NCBI GenBank assembly: GCA_964538455.1
Contig: CAZIDZ010000017.1
Span: 1-55,098 of the forward strand
Origin: JAZDLX01 sp964538455
Lineage (GTDB): Bacteria; Electryoneota; Electryoneia; Electryoneales; Electryoneaceae
Direction of reading: 5' to 3'
Length of the DNA: 55,098 bases
The position numbers and the translations under genes are program-made. Under the pieces are notes generated by a model. That model saw only the letters and a program-made list of their open reading frames with translations. It was not told the DNA's origin and did no database searches. Of the stretch, positions 7,616-15,854 are shown piece by piece (the first letter of the stretch is position 1; each line of letters starts with the position of its first letter).

Positions 7616-8266
7616 ATGCATCCCGAACGCAGTCAAGTGGTTTTCCACCATTATCGGCGGTGGATTTTCGCCCTGCTGTTTGTGCTCTGCGGAGCGCTCC
7701 CTGCGCCGAGTCAGAACGAAGAGGTGTTCGTCGTCAGCGACAGTTTCACCTCTTGGGTTGTGCTGCGTGACAACAGTAGAACCTGCGAGACCTACGAGTT
7801 TGCTCAGAAGCGCTGGTACCTGGACGTGGTTCAAGGTGTACGCGGAAGTCTATCCACCGCGCTGCCTGCGGAGGCTGTGGTGATCCGGGGACAGCTGCGG
7901 CGCCTCCCCTCGCAAACATACGGGCGCAACTCATATTTCTGGTCGATCCCGGCGGATTCCGCCCAGATCACCAAACTGCGCAATTGGCTCGATCAACGCT
8001 ATGACGCCTCCCGGGAGTACCGGACGAATGACGATGATGTATGGGAAATCGTTCCCGTGGAAATAGACCGAATGCATGCGGAGGGGTGGAGCTACCACCC
8101 GACGACACTGCGTTACAGCATCTGGTGGAATTGCCACGATTACGTGCTCACGGCACTGCGTGAGGCGGGGATCCTGTCGGTGCCTAAACCCTCGCTCGTT
8201 GTCAACGCGAAGGCGCTGGCTGCTGTGCTCACTCTGCGTTACGGTCCGCCGAAAGCGGTGCCGTGA
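7616..8266 (+). CDS. Secreted protein of unknown function with a conserved NCHDY motif
   Basis: The 216-residue product starts with a basic n-region (HHYRR) and a hydrophobic core ending near PAPSQ, a signal peptide, so it is exported. The mature part is rich in Trp and Tyr and contains WWNCHDYVLTALREAG near residues 168-183. A Cys at the start of a helix after such a motif, with upstream histidines (YHP at about 161), is reminiscent of papain/NlpC-like hydrolases, but I cannot confirm this. The ATG at 7616 is taken because it places the signal peptide at the N-terminus. It is transcribed away from lipA. Confidence 0.65.
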   Translation: MHPERSQVVFHHYRRWIFALLFVLCGALPAPSQNEEVFVVSDSFTSWVVLRDNSRTCETYEFAQKRWYLDVVQGVRGSLSTALPAEAVVIRGQLRRLPSQTYGRNSYFWSIPADSAQITKLRNWLDQRYDASREYRTNDDDVWEIVPVEIDRMHAEGWSYHPTTLRYSIWWNCHDYVLTALREAGILSVPKPSLVVNAKALAAVLTLRYGPPKAVP

Positions 8267-8435
8267 CGGAAGAATGGACGCACCGGAATGCGCTTCGAAA
8301 TACGGTTGGCGTCGACGCAGGATCACGAGGCATAGTGTTCCGCATTCCCGCCCCTTTTCAGCAAGCGGGCAGTCCGCGATAGATAGAGATATCCCGCGGC
8401 TTCACGCGCGAACTGTCACCGTCACATGGATTGAA

Positions 8436-8843
8436 TCAGTAATTCTCGAGATGCAGATCGTAATCCTTTTTGCAGTCCGGGCAGGTTCCCGGCGTGAAAT
8501 CGGCCTCCGACCCAGCCTGAAGCCAATCCGCCAGCAGTTCCCACCCTCCGTTGTCCTGCACACGCAGACAGGACGTGCATAGCACGTGATGCCCCTCGAG
8601 ATGCCGGATCCCGCCGAGCAGCCGCCTTGTCATCAGCACGACCGCGACCCCGAGAACAGCGACGAGAACCGACTCAACCAGACTTTCGCCGGGATTGAAT
8701 GGGGTCTGTACAGTACCAAACACGCGATGGGGCAGGTCAAACAGTTCATCCAGCCAAAGCAGGGCGAGAACAACAATAAAGCCAATGATCTCAAGGAGTT
8801 GCAGATAGCGACCGAGTTGACGATGAGTGATCTGAATACTCAT
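8436..8843 (-). CDS. Two-TM membrane protein with C-terminal zinc-ribbon module found in sensor proteins
   Basis: The 135-residue protein has two membrane helices (about 14-32 and 54-72) joined by a loop. A short cytoplasmic tail follows with CxxC (CTSC) and CPDC separated by about 29 residues, enclosing WELLADWLQAGSEADF. This tail strongly resembles the ICxxCKKIRDD...SHGICPDC module that ends many bacterial PAS proteins, response regulators and histidine kinases, but here no sensor domain is attached. A G-rich ribosome binding site lies 8 bases before the ATG at 8843; GTG codons just upstream are less likely starts. An 8-4-8 hairpin lies at 8874-8893. Function unknown. Confidence 0.75.
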   Translation of the reverse strand: MSIQITHRQLGRYLQLLEIIGFIVVLALLWLDELFDLPHRVFGTVQTPFNPGESLVESVLVAVLGVAVVLMTRRLLGGIRHLEGHHVLCTSCLRVQDNGGWELLADWLQAGSEADFTPGTCPDCKKDYDLHLENY

Positions 8844-8873
8844 GGCCACCACCCCCTTTCACCCCAAGTTTAC

Positions 8874-8893
8874 GAAACTTTTCACAAAGTTTC
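8874..8893. promoter_or_regulatory. Perfect hairpin upstream of the zinc-ribbon membrane protein gene
   Basis: Arms GAAACTTT and AAAGTTTC flank TCAC, a perfect 8-bp stem located 31 bp before the start codon at 8843. It could be an operator palindrome or a leader hairpin. There is no T-run suited to a terminator. Confidence 0.4.
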
Positions 8894-9044
8894 CAGATCA
8901 GGGAGAGCTGAAATGGGGATGGCGCTAACGCAGTCCAAGGTGGTGAGGGGAAGCAGAAAAGTCGTTTCGAGAACATCTTCCTACGAGCAGGAGGTCACAT
9001 CGGCGAACACCATCAGTTTTGTTACTAATTGTCAACTACAGTAT

Positions 9045-10010
9045 TTACTCTCGCACAATCAACGTGCCCGTCTTCCCTTCGACGGCGTCGGCGACATGGT
9101 CGAGGTCGGTGACGATCACACGCTCGCCGCCGCTCTCGAGAAAATCAATCGCCGCTTCGATCTTCGGGCCCATGCTTCCTGGCGGGAAATGCCCGATCTC
9201 GTGATAGTGCTTCGCCTCCGCCACGGTGATTTTGTCGAGCGGTTTTTCATCGGCGCGCCCGTAGTTGAGTGCCACCTTCTCGACTGCCGTGAGGATGATC
9301 AGCTCCTCCGCGCCGATATCCCGGCCGAGAATCGCGGAGGCGCGGTCCTTGTCAACGACGGCGTCCACACCTTCGAGGTGATCGTTATCGTCGTAATAGG
9401 CCGGTACGCCACCACCTCCCGCGGCGATCACCACGTACCCGTTGTCGATCAGGAAACGGATCGCCTCGGCGTTAACCACTTTTCGCGGAAGCGGGCTGCC
9501 GACGACGCGGCGGAATCCCTCGCGCCCCCTGTCCTTTTTCACCGTCCAGGCACGGTCCTGTGCGAGACGGTACGCTTCGTACTCGGGGTAAGTGGGCCCG
9601 ACGAACTTCGTCGGATTGGCTAGCGAGGGATCGTCCTTGTCGACGAGCACCTGGGTGACCACCGAAACAACGGGAATCGAAATTTTTTCGTCGTGCAGAC
9701 GGTTCTGCAGCGATTGCTCGATCATGTACCCCATCCACCCCTCGGTTGAGGCGACGAGCACACCGAGGGGTTGCTCGGGCGCGAGCCCGCGGGCCGCCTC
9801 GACGCGGATCAACTCATACCCAACCTGGGGACCGTTGCCGTGAGTGACAACGACCTCGTACCCGGTACGGATCAGCGCGACGATCCCGCCCAGACTCTTA
9901 CGCGTCTGTGCAAACTGGGTATGGATGTCCTCGCGCTGGTCGGGATTGGAGATCGCATTTCCGCCCAACGCGACAACGGCGATTTTTCGATCCTTTGCCG
10001 CCACTTTCAC
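9045..10010 (-). CDS. arcC: Carbamate kinase
   Basis: The protein begins with the amino-acid-kinase fold signature VVALGGNA and contains THGNGPQVG and TDLDHV segments diagnostic of carbamate kinase, which interconverts carbamoyl phosphate plus ADP with carbamate plus ATP. Length 321 is usual (about 310). The start is a GTG at 10010, with a second GTG two codons inside. It is preceded by the COG2403-type gene on the same strand with a strong hairpin between them. No arginine deiminase or ornithine carbamoyltransferase gene is nearby, so the pathway it serves is not clear. Purine or other carbamoyl-phosphate-releasing degradation is as possible as the arginine deiminase route. Confidence 0.93.
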   Translation of the reverse strand: MKVAAKDRKIAVVALGGNAISNPDQREDIHTQFAQTRKSLGGIVALIRTGYEVVVTHGNGPQVGYELIRVEAARGLAPEQPLGVLVASTEGWMGYMIEQSLQNRLHDEKISIPVVSVVTQVLVDKDDPSLANPTKFVGPTYPEYEAYRLAQDRAWTVKKDRGREGFRRVVGSPLPRKVVNAEAIRFLIDNGYVVIAAGGGGVPAYYDDNDHLEGVDAVVDKDRASAILGRDIGAEELIILTAVEKVALNYGRADEKPLDKITVAEAKHYHEIGHFPPGSMGPKIEAAIDFLESGGERVIVTDLDHVADAVEGKTGTLIVRE

Positions 10011-10070
10011 CTCAGTGTCTGTTCAACGACAATGTCCGACTGACCTTCCACCTTCTGCAACAAGAGAGAA

Positions 10071-10104
10071 CGCCGCCCGGAAAGCAGATTCCATCCGGGC
10101 GGCG
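10071..10104 (-). terminator. Terminator-like hairpin between the COG2403 GTPase gene and arcC
   Basis: A perfect 11-bp stem CGCCGCCCGGA/TCCGGGCGGCG with a 12-base loop lies 9 bp past the GTPase stop codon. The minus-strand downstream side is pyrimidine-rich (ttctctcttgttg) rather than a pure T-run. It may attenuate transcription between the two genes. Confidence 0.6.
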
Positions 10105-10113
10105 CGAAAGATG

Positions 10114-11427
10114 CTATTTCAGGAACGGCGCGAGCACATCCTGCAGATTCGGCCTGCCAATCTCCTGCAGTTCGTATGTCACCCGCGTCGCCGGTTTGTC
10201 GATTTTGATCACGCGGCGCAGATCGATTGGGGTGCCGATGATCACGCTATCGCACTGGGTTTTGGCGATCGTCTTCTCCAGGTCCTTCATCTGCTGTGCG
10301 CCGTAGCCCATCGCGGGGAGCAATTGGCCGATGTCAGGATACTTCCGGAACGTGTCGATGATCTTGCCGACGATCCAGGGGCGGGGGTCGACTAGGTCCT
10401 CCGCGCCGTACTTGCTCGCGGCGATCACCCCCGCACCGTAGCCCATCTCCCCGTGAGTCAGCGTCGGGCCATCTTCGACGACGAGTACACGTTTGCCCTC
10501 GATCACTTCCGGGTCGTCCACGGTCACCGGACTCGCGGCTTCGATGATTTTCGCCCGCGGATTGACCGCCTTCACATTCTCGCGAACCTCTTCGATGTCT
10601 TCGAGATCGGCGGTGTCGATCTTGTTCATGATGACAACGTCCGCCATCAGCAGGTTGATAAACCCGGGATAGTAGCTCAGTTCGTGACCCGGACGATGCG
10701 GATCCGCGACAACGATCTGCAGGTCGGATTTGTAGAACGGCGTGTCGTTGTTACCGCCGTCCCAGACAATCACGTCCGCCTCTTTTTCCGCCTCGCGCAG
10801 AATCGCCTCGTAGTCGACGCCCGCGTAGATCACGCTGCCCATCGCGATGTGAGGCTCGTACTCCTCCATCTCCTCGATGGTACAGTTGTTCTTTTTCAAA
10901 TCCGCGATCTCCGCGAAACGCTCGACCCGTTGTTTGACGAGGTCGCCGTACGGCATCGGGTGGCGGATCGAGACGACCTTCTTGCCAGCCGCCCTGAGCG
11001 CCTTGACCACGGCACGGGTCGTCTGACTCTTACCGCAACCCGTGCGGACCGCGCAGACGCTGATCAGCGGTTTGCTGGACTTGATCATCGTCTCGCGCGC
11101 GGAAGTGAGCACGAATTCCGCGCCGGACGCGCTGACCAGCGAGGCGCGCTCCATCACATACTGATGGGGAACGTCGCTGTAGCTGAAATAAACCTGATCG
11201 ACCTTCTTGTTCTTAATGAGTTCGACCAAATCTGTTTCCGCCTCGATGGGGATTCCGTTCGGGTAGAGCTTTCCGGCGAGCGCCGCCGGGTATTTGCGTC
11301 CATCGATGTCGGGGATTTGGGTAGCAGTGAAAGCGACGACTTCGTACTCGGGATTGTCGCGGAAAAGAACATTAAAATTGTGGAAGTCGCGACCGGCGGC
11401 TCCCATGATAAGCACACGCTTCGCCAT
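10114..11427 (-). CDS. COG2403-family P-loop GTPase (cyclic 2,3-diphosphoglycerate synthetase-like)
   Basis: The 437-residue protein has an N-terminal Rossmann-like domain (KRVLIMGAAGRDFHNFN) and then a P-loop domain with AVRTGCGKSQTTRAV at 126-140, VWDGGNND at about 221-228 and NKID at 268-271. This order is that of the COG2403 family, some members of which are annotated as cyclic 2,3-diphosphoglycerate synthetase. The bacterial members have no settled function. It lies 103 bp upstream of carbamate kinase on the same strand, an association that hints at carbamoyl phosphate or nucleotide metabolism. The start has GAGGGAG 5 bases upstream. Family call is confident; the reaction is not. Confidence 0.85.
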   Translation of the reverse strand: MAKRVLIMGAAGRDFHNFNVLFRDNPEYEVVAFTATQIPDIDGRKYPAALAGKLYPNGIPIEAETDLVELIKNKKVDQVYFSYSDVPHQYVMERASLVSASGAEFVLTSARETMIKSSKPLISVCAVRTGCGKSQTTRAVVKALRAAGKKVVSIRHPMPYGDLVKQRVERFAEIADLKKNNCTIEEMEEYEPHIAMGSVIYAGVDYEAILREAEKEADVIVWDGGNNDTPFYKSDLQIVVADPHRPGHELSYYPGFINLLMADVVIMNKIDTADLEDIEEVRENVKAVNPRAKIIEAASPVTVDDPEVIEGKRVLVVEDGPTLTHGEMGYGAGVIAASKYGAEDLVDPRPWIVGKIIDTFRKYPDIGQLLPAMGYGAQQMKDLEKTIAKTQCDSVIIGTPIDLRRVIKIDKPATRVTYELQEIGRPNLQDVLAPFLK

Positions 11428-11757
11428 GGTTCTCCCTCAAGTGCGAGCGTTAACGGGATTGACACGCGGCCCTGTTTCTGTTGGAAACCGTCCGGGGTCG
11501 GGCTCCCTCCCATGGCACGCAGAATCGCAGGCTTCGGAGGGACCTCGGAGAACGCCCGACTGCTGCGCCCGAACCGGTCCGCGCCTTTCCGGTGGGGCCA
11601 AGATAACGGACGGTATCCAAGGAGTCAAAAATCCGGCGAGCCTGAATAGGAGGGTAGCGCACTGGAAACTAAGGAATCCTGTTTTGATGTACGATCCAAC
11701 TCGACTGATCTGCACTTTTGAATATCATTTCTACTGCGCTAATCTGAATAATTGGGG
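11428..11757. other. Intergenic region upstream of the COG2403 GTPase gene
   Basis: 330 bp between the GTPase start and the fic stop codon. No gene or strong hairpin is seen. On the minus strand TATCTTGG occurs near 11600, about 170 bp before the GTPase start, one of several TAnnTTGG-like octamers in upstream regions of this window. The half near fic is AT-richer than the half near the GTPase gene. Confidence 0.4.
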
Positions 11758-12780
11758 TCAGGGGAGCACGTAGTAAGACCCGCGGCCTTTACCACGCTGC
11801 AAGATTTTTCCATTCATCACCAGACTGCGTAGATGGGCTTTCAGTGTATTCCGGTTGATGCCGCTGGCTTTCACGATCTCCCCCATATTGACCCGACCCC
11901 GTTCTCTCAGGAGATTCAGGATGGCAAGCGATGCCATCGGCAGTTTCTCAAGCTCTGTTTCACGTCGGATGGCTTCTTCCAGCAACTCTTTCTGCCTTTT
12001 CAACATCTCGAGAAAGAACAGGTGCCAAGGTTCAAGATTCGGATTGTCCCGCGCCAAGGTTTGCTGAGTAGATTTGAGCGCACGATAGTAGTCTTCCTTG
12101 TTGGCTTCGACTAGACGCTCAAGCGAGCTGTACGGCACATATTCATACCCTGCACGAAGCAACATAAGGTTGGTAAGAATTCGCGCCAACCTGCCATTCC
12201 CATCTTGGAAAGGATGTATCGCCAAAAAACGGACAATGAATTCCCCGATGGCAAGGAGCGGATGGATGTTCTCGTTTCCCAGTTCGTCTCGCGTCGTCGC
12301 GACGAGGTCTGTCATCGCCATCGGTGTCTCAAACGGCGAAGTCGTCTCAAAAACAATCCCGATCTGGCGACCATCCACATCGAACGCCGCGACATGGTTG
12401 GGATTCTTTTTGTAGTCGCCACGATGCCAGGCATCTTTCTCCGAGTACTTCAACAGCCGATTGTGCAATCCCCTGATCATCGATTCAGTCAAATCCATAT
12501 CTTGCCAAGCATCATAGACCAAGTGGATAGCCTCGGCATACCCCGCCACTTCCTGCTCGTCCCTGCTGTGAAATGAACGAATCTGGAGATTGGAGAGTAG
12601 CGCTTCCACTTCGCCGTCCGTGAGCTTCGCGCCCTCAATGCGCGTCGAAGACCCGACCGATTCGATTGTAGCAAAACGCCTCAGGGACAGAAGTACATGT
12701 TCCGGAAGCCCTTGCGACCCTTTCCACAACCCTTTGAACTCGGCGATCTCGGCGATCAGGCGAACGATTCTCGAATCCAT
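11758..12780 (-). CDS. fic: Fic-domain AMP transferase with N-terminal inhibitory helix and C-terminal winged helix
   Basis: The central domain has the full Fic active site HPFQDGNGRLARIL near residues 194-207, so it should transfer a nucleotidyl group, usually AMP, to a hydroxyl of a target protein. The segment STRIEG at about 44-49 matches the [S/T]xxxE[G/N] autoinhibitory motif in the N-terminal position (class II Fic). The last 70 residues (ILNLLRERGRVNMGEIVKASGINRNTLKAHL) look like a winged helix. There is no separate antitoxin gene. A sigma70 promoter with an inverted-repeat array lies directly upstream, which fits autoregulation by the C-terminal domain. The gene is visibly less GC-rich than its neighbours, suggesting acquisition. 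Confidence 0.93.
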   Translation of the reverse strand: MDSRIVRLIAEIAEFKGLWKGSQGLPEHVLLSLRRFATIESVGSSTRIEGAKLTDGEVEALLSNLQIRSFHSRDEQEVAGYAEAIHLVYDAWQDMDLTESMIRGLHNRLLKYSEKDAWHRGDYKKNPNHVAAFDVDGRQIGIVFETTSPFETPMAMTDLVATTRDELGNENIHPLLAIGEFIVRFLAIHPFQDGNGRLARILTNLMLLRAGYEYVPYSSLERLVEANKEDYYRALKSTQQTLARDNPNLEPWHLFFLEMLKRQKELLEEAIRRETELEKLPMASLAILNLLRERGRVNMGEIVKASGINRNTLKAHLRSLVMNGKILQRGKGRGSYYVLP

Positions 12781-12801
12781 AAACCCTCTTTATACCCGCA
12801 A

Positions 12802-12854
12802 TAACACCCAATAATACCCAATATCACAGCATTTGTCAATGCTATTGGGTGTTA
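12802..12854. promoter_or_regulatory. Operator array of the fic gene
   Basis: A perfect 12-bp inverted repeat TAACACCCAATA (12802-12813) / TATTGGGTGTTA (12843-12854) encloses the promoter. Inside and beside it, ACCCAATA recurs as a direct copy at 12817-12823, with a weaker copy (ACCCGCAATA) near 12794-12803, spaced about 10 bp, one helical turn. The arms cover the -10 and lie just upstream of the -35. This is what a self-repressing DNA-binding protein would need. Confidence 0.65.
12811..12839 (-). promoter_or_regulatory. Near-consensus sigma70 promoter of fic
   Basis: Minus-strand -35 TTGACA (12834-12839), a spacer of exactly 17 bp and -10 TATTAT (12811-12816). It sits about 31 bp before the start codon at 12780, which has GAGGG close upstream. 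It is the best match to the sigma70 consensus seen in the window. Confidence 0.8.
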
Positions 12855-13007
12855 ATGGATGATGAAATGGGTGCCTTCAGGAAAATGTGCCTGGTATTCG
12901 GTCATATTCGAAGATGGGTTCTAGTTAACAGAGAGGAACGTACTTGGCATGTTTTGTTCCCCGCCGAATTCGAGAATGCGGTGATGCTACATAGAGAAAC
13001 AGCCCTT

Positions 13008-14747
13008 TCAGTCCCCCGCGCTGACGAGAGTGCCTTTCAGCGTCCAGCGTTTGCCGGAGGTAGCGTTGGTAGCCTCAACGTACCAGACGTAAATGCCCAC
13101 GGGGAGTTTCCCGCTGTTGAGGCCCGCATGCCCATTCCACACCCATTCAGACACACCAGGCAGAACCCTGTCGGTGAGCAGCACCCCCATCGGGCGTCCA
13201 ATGCGGTCGAAGAGGCGCAGCGTCATCGAGATCTGCACCGCCGGGAAACGGAACCGAAAAACGGTTTCATCCTCGAAACCGTCACCGTTCGGGCTGAAGG
13301 GACTCGGCGATACGGTTACCGACGGTTTTTCGTTCTCCCCGGGGAGCTGCGATGAGGGATTCACGCGGCCCGGGCTCCCGCCGTTCGGATCGGGACTCGC
13401 GGCCCAAAACGCGGCGTCCGGTGTGTTCGACTCAATCACACGTTGCAGCGACAGTCCCTCGGAGGCTTTCGGATACACCACTTCGTCCACAACGGCGCCC
13501 GACGGATCGTAGAGGCGAAGAGTGTCGCCAGCGTTGTTCAGCGACGGCCAACTCCCCGGCACGAGCACGATCGCATCGGTGGGCAGATCCGGCCACGTCA
13601 GCAGCAGCGAGTCCGCCGCGAGCAGCGCCACACTGTCCGGCAGCAGCGGGATCGAACCACCCCGGATGCGCCCGCGAGTACCGGCGGCGTCGCTAAAAAT
13701 CCATTCGACGAGATCCACGGACTGTTCGCTCCGGTTGGCCAGTTCAACCCATTCCACATCCACCGAGGAAGGCGGGTCCGGCATCACCTCGACAATCCGC
13801 AGCGTCCCCATGGGAAACGGGAGAAAGGTCTGATACCACAGCGAATCATTCGTGGGGCGGTCGTCCGGCGGCATCAGCCAGACCTCCAGAGTATACACAC
13901 CTCCGGGGAGACGAGGCATTTCCCAACCGGTGAGCATCGCCTCCCCGACATCGAGAGCGGTAACCGTTGTGGAATCGGCGAGGGTGAGGATTCCGGCCGT
14001 GTCGGCGAGCTGCGCGTGGAGCATGCGCCCGAGGGTCGAGACTCCGGTGCCGCGGTTGCGGACTCTGACGACTAACTGCAGGAGCGAATCCCGTCCGATG
14101 GGAACGAAGACGTACGCCGTGTCGAGCGTCAGATCGTGAGGCAACGGGGTAACGCTGTTGACATAGCCGGGCGTCCCCCCTTGCGCGGAGAAGGCCCAGT
14201 TGTCATCCCCCTCGCCGCCGTTCGGATCGATCTGCTCCTCACTGACACCGCCGGGAGGGTTGGCACGGTAGGTTCTCGCCGAGACAGTCGATCCCGAAGG
14301 GTTGATCAGCCTTACGGTCTGCGGAATGGAATTGGTCAGCCCTCCCGATCCGATCGCCGCGTCATCGACGGCCAACCAGAGCGTTTCCGGGGGTATCCTT
14401 CCGGCGTAGAGTTCATTGCCGTCGCTTCCATACCCACTCTCGAGGATGATCGCGTAGCCGCCGGCGGGCAGCAGCATGTCGGTGCCATCGGGCTTCGGGT
14501 AGAGAGTGTCCTGCCCCTCATCATTGGCGATCAGCCAGCTGTGAAGATCCACCGGGAGCAGTCCGGTGTTGTACAACTCCACGTATTCAGTGTGGGTGTC
14601 AACTCCTTCCGGGTTGGCCATGATCTCGTTGACCACAACCTGCGCGCGTGAGGAGAGAGGCAGCAACAGGCCGGAGCAGAGGATCCCCGCCAGTGCCAGA
14701 ATGCAGCGAGGGCCAGGGCCCAAAGTGTGATATTTTCTACGATTCAT
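13008..14747 (-). CDS. Secreted lamin-tail-domain protein with gliding/FlgD-type C-terminal domain
   Basis: After a signal peptide ending near LSSRAQ, the segment VVVNEIMANPEGVDTHTEYVELYN opens a lamin-tail domain. A second one starts at about TLRIVEVMPDPPSSVDVEWVELAN (near residue 320). The C-terminus begins with SPSPFSPNGDGFEDE and ends with WNG...LPVGIYVWYVEA, the Ig-like domain shared by FlgD and the gliding-motility-associated C-terminal family. In FCB-group bacteria such domains are found on surface or type IX-secreted proteins. A CARDB-like region is likely in the middle. The ATG at 14747 gives a standard signal peptide; the frame is open to 14768. Function probably adhesive or surface-structural. 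Confidence 0.85.
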   Translation of the reverse strand: MNRRKYHTLGPGPRCILALAGILCSGLLLPLSSRAQVVVNEIMANPEGVDTHTEYVELYNTGLLPVDLHSWLIANDEGQDTLYPKPDGTDMLLPAGGYAIILESGYGSDGNELYAGRIPPETLWLAVDDAAIGSGGLTNSIPQTVRLINPSGSTVSARTYRANPPGGVSEEQIDPNGGEGDDNWAFSAQGGTPGYVNSVTPLPHDLTLDTAYVFVPIGRDSLLQLVVRVRNRGTGVSTLGRMLHAQLADTAGILTLADSTTVTALDVGEAMLTGWEMPRLPGGVYTLEVWLMPPDDRPTNDSLWYQTFLPFPMGTLRIVEVMPDPPSSVDVEWVELANRSEQSVDLVEWIFSDAAGTRGRIRGGSIPLLPDSVALLAADSLLLTWPDLPTDAIVLVPGSWPSLNNAGDTLRLYDPSGAVVDEVVYPKASEGLSLQRVIESNTPDAAFWAASPDPNGGSPGRVNPSSQLPGENEKPSVTVSPSPFSPNGDGFEDETVFRFRFPAVQISMTLRLFDRIGRPMGVLLTDRVLPGVSEWVWNGHAGLNSGKLPVGIYVWYVEATNATSGKRWTLKGTLVSAGD

Positions 14748-14792
14748 ACCTTCGAACCACCACATCATGATCGTTCGATTTCGACTTCACAT

Positions 14793-15842
14793 CTATCCCG
14801 GTGTCGATGATCCCTGCCTGCCGTCGCGCAGCGCGACCTCGACGAGACGGTCCATCAGGGCGGGAAAATCGAGACCCGCGGCTTGCCCGGCCATGGGGAC
14901 GAGCGACAGGTCCGTCATCCCCGGAAGCGTGTTGACCTCAAGGAAATAGAGCTCGCCGTCTTCGCGCATTCGCCAGTCCACCCTGGCGACATGGCGGCAC
15001 CCCAGCTCAGCGAAGATCAACTCGGACATCTCCTGAACCCGGCGTTCGGGCTCTTCCGGGATATGAGCCGGGCAGATGTATTCCGTTTCCCCGTGTGTGT
15101 ACTTGCGCGTGTAGTCATAGAGCCCGGTTTTCGGCCGGATTTCCAGCACCGGCAACGCCTTGCCGTCGAGGATGGTCACAGTCAATTCGAGCCCGGGGAT
15201 GTACTCTTCGACGAGCGCGTCATCATTCCAGGAGTGCGCCTGTCGCACGGTGGCGCAGAACTCCTCCGCCTGATCGGTGATGGCGAGTCCAACGGTAGAC
15301 CCCGCGGAATTCGGTTTGACAACCACGGGCAGCGACAACTCCGGGCTGGGCAATCGCGCGAAGAACGCCTCGGGATCCTCACCGCGGCGTACAAGCTCCC
15401 CGTGCGGGATGCGGACGCCGTTGTGCAGCGCCACGCTGCGAGTTATCCACTTGTTCATCGCCATTGAGCTCGCCAGCGGCCCGCTTCCGAGGTAGGGGAT
15501 GCCGAGCAGATCCAGCAGGGATTGGATGCGTCCATCCTCGCCCCAGCCCCCGTGCAGGATGGGTACGACAAGATCCGAACCTGCCGCGGTCAGAGTGTCG
15601 ATCAGTACCTTCCACCCGCGAGCATTAATACGTGCCTTCCGAACCTCCTCGTCCGTTGCCATCCCGGCGCTTCCGTCGCAAAACTCCTCGGAAGCCGCCG
15701 CGACTCGCGAGGGGTCGGCGGTGTCCACCTTCTGCACGTCGTGGCCCGCTTTCGCCAGTGCGCGCGCCACAGCATCGCCGCCTTTCAGCGAAACGTGCCG
15801 CTCGTAGGTATCTCCGCCGCAAAGCACCAGCACTTTCGCCAT
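14793..15842 (-). CDS. ddl: D-alanine--D-alanine ligase
   Basis: This ATP-grasp enzyme joins two D-alanines for peptidoglycan precursors in the cytoplasm. The N-terminal GGDTYERHVSLKGG segment and the C-terminal metal/ATP-binding LEVNTLPGMT near residue 305 are diagnostic, and VVKPNSAGSTVGL is the ATP-binding stretch. Length 349 is normal. The ATG at 15842 has GGAG 8 bases upstream; a TTG two codons earlier is less likely. It follows the SpoIIE-type phosphatase gene by 12 bp and so is probably the last gene of that transcript. Confidence 0.95.
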   Translation of the reverse strand: MAKVLVLCGGDTYERHVSLKGGDAVARALAKAGHDVQKVDTADPSRVAAASEEFCDGSAGMATDEEVRKARINARGWKVLIDTLTAAGSDLVVPILHGGWGEDGRIQSLLDLLGIPYLGSGPLASSMAMNKWITRSVALHNGVRIPHGELVRRGEDPEAFFARLPSPELSLPVVVKPNSAGSTVGLAITDQAEEFCATVRQAHSWNDDALVEEYIPGLELTVTILDGKALPVLEIRPKTGLYDYTRKYTHGETEYICPAHIPEEPERRVQEMSELIFAELGCRHVARVDWRMREDGELYFLEVNTLPGMTDLSLVPMAGQAAGLDFPALMDRLVEVALRDGRQGSSTPG

Positions 15843-15854
15843 GCCCAATCTCCT

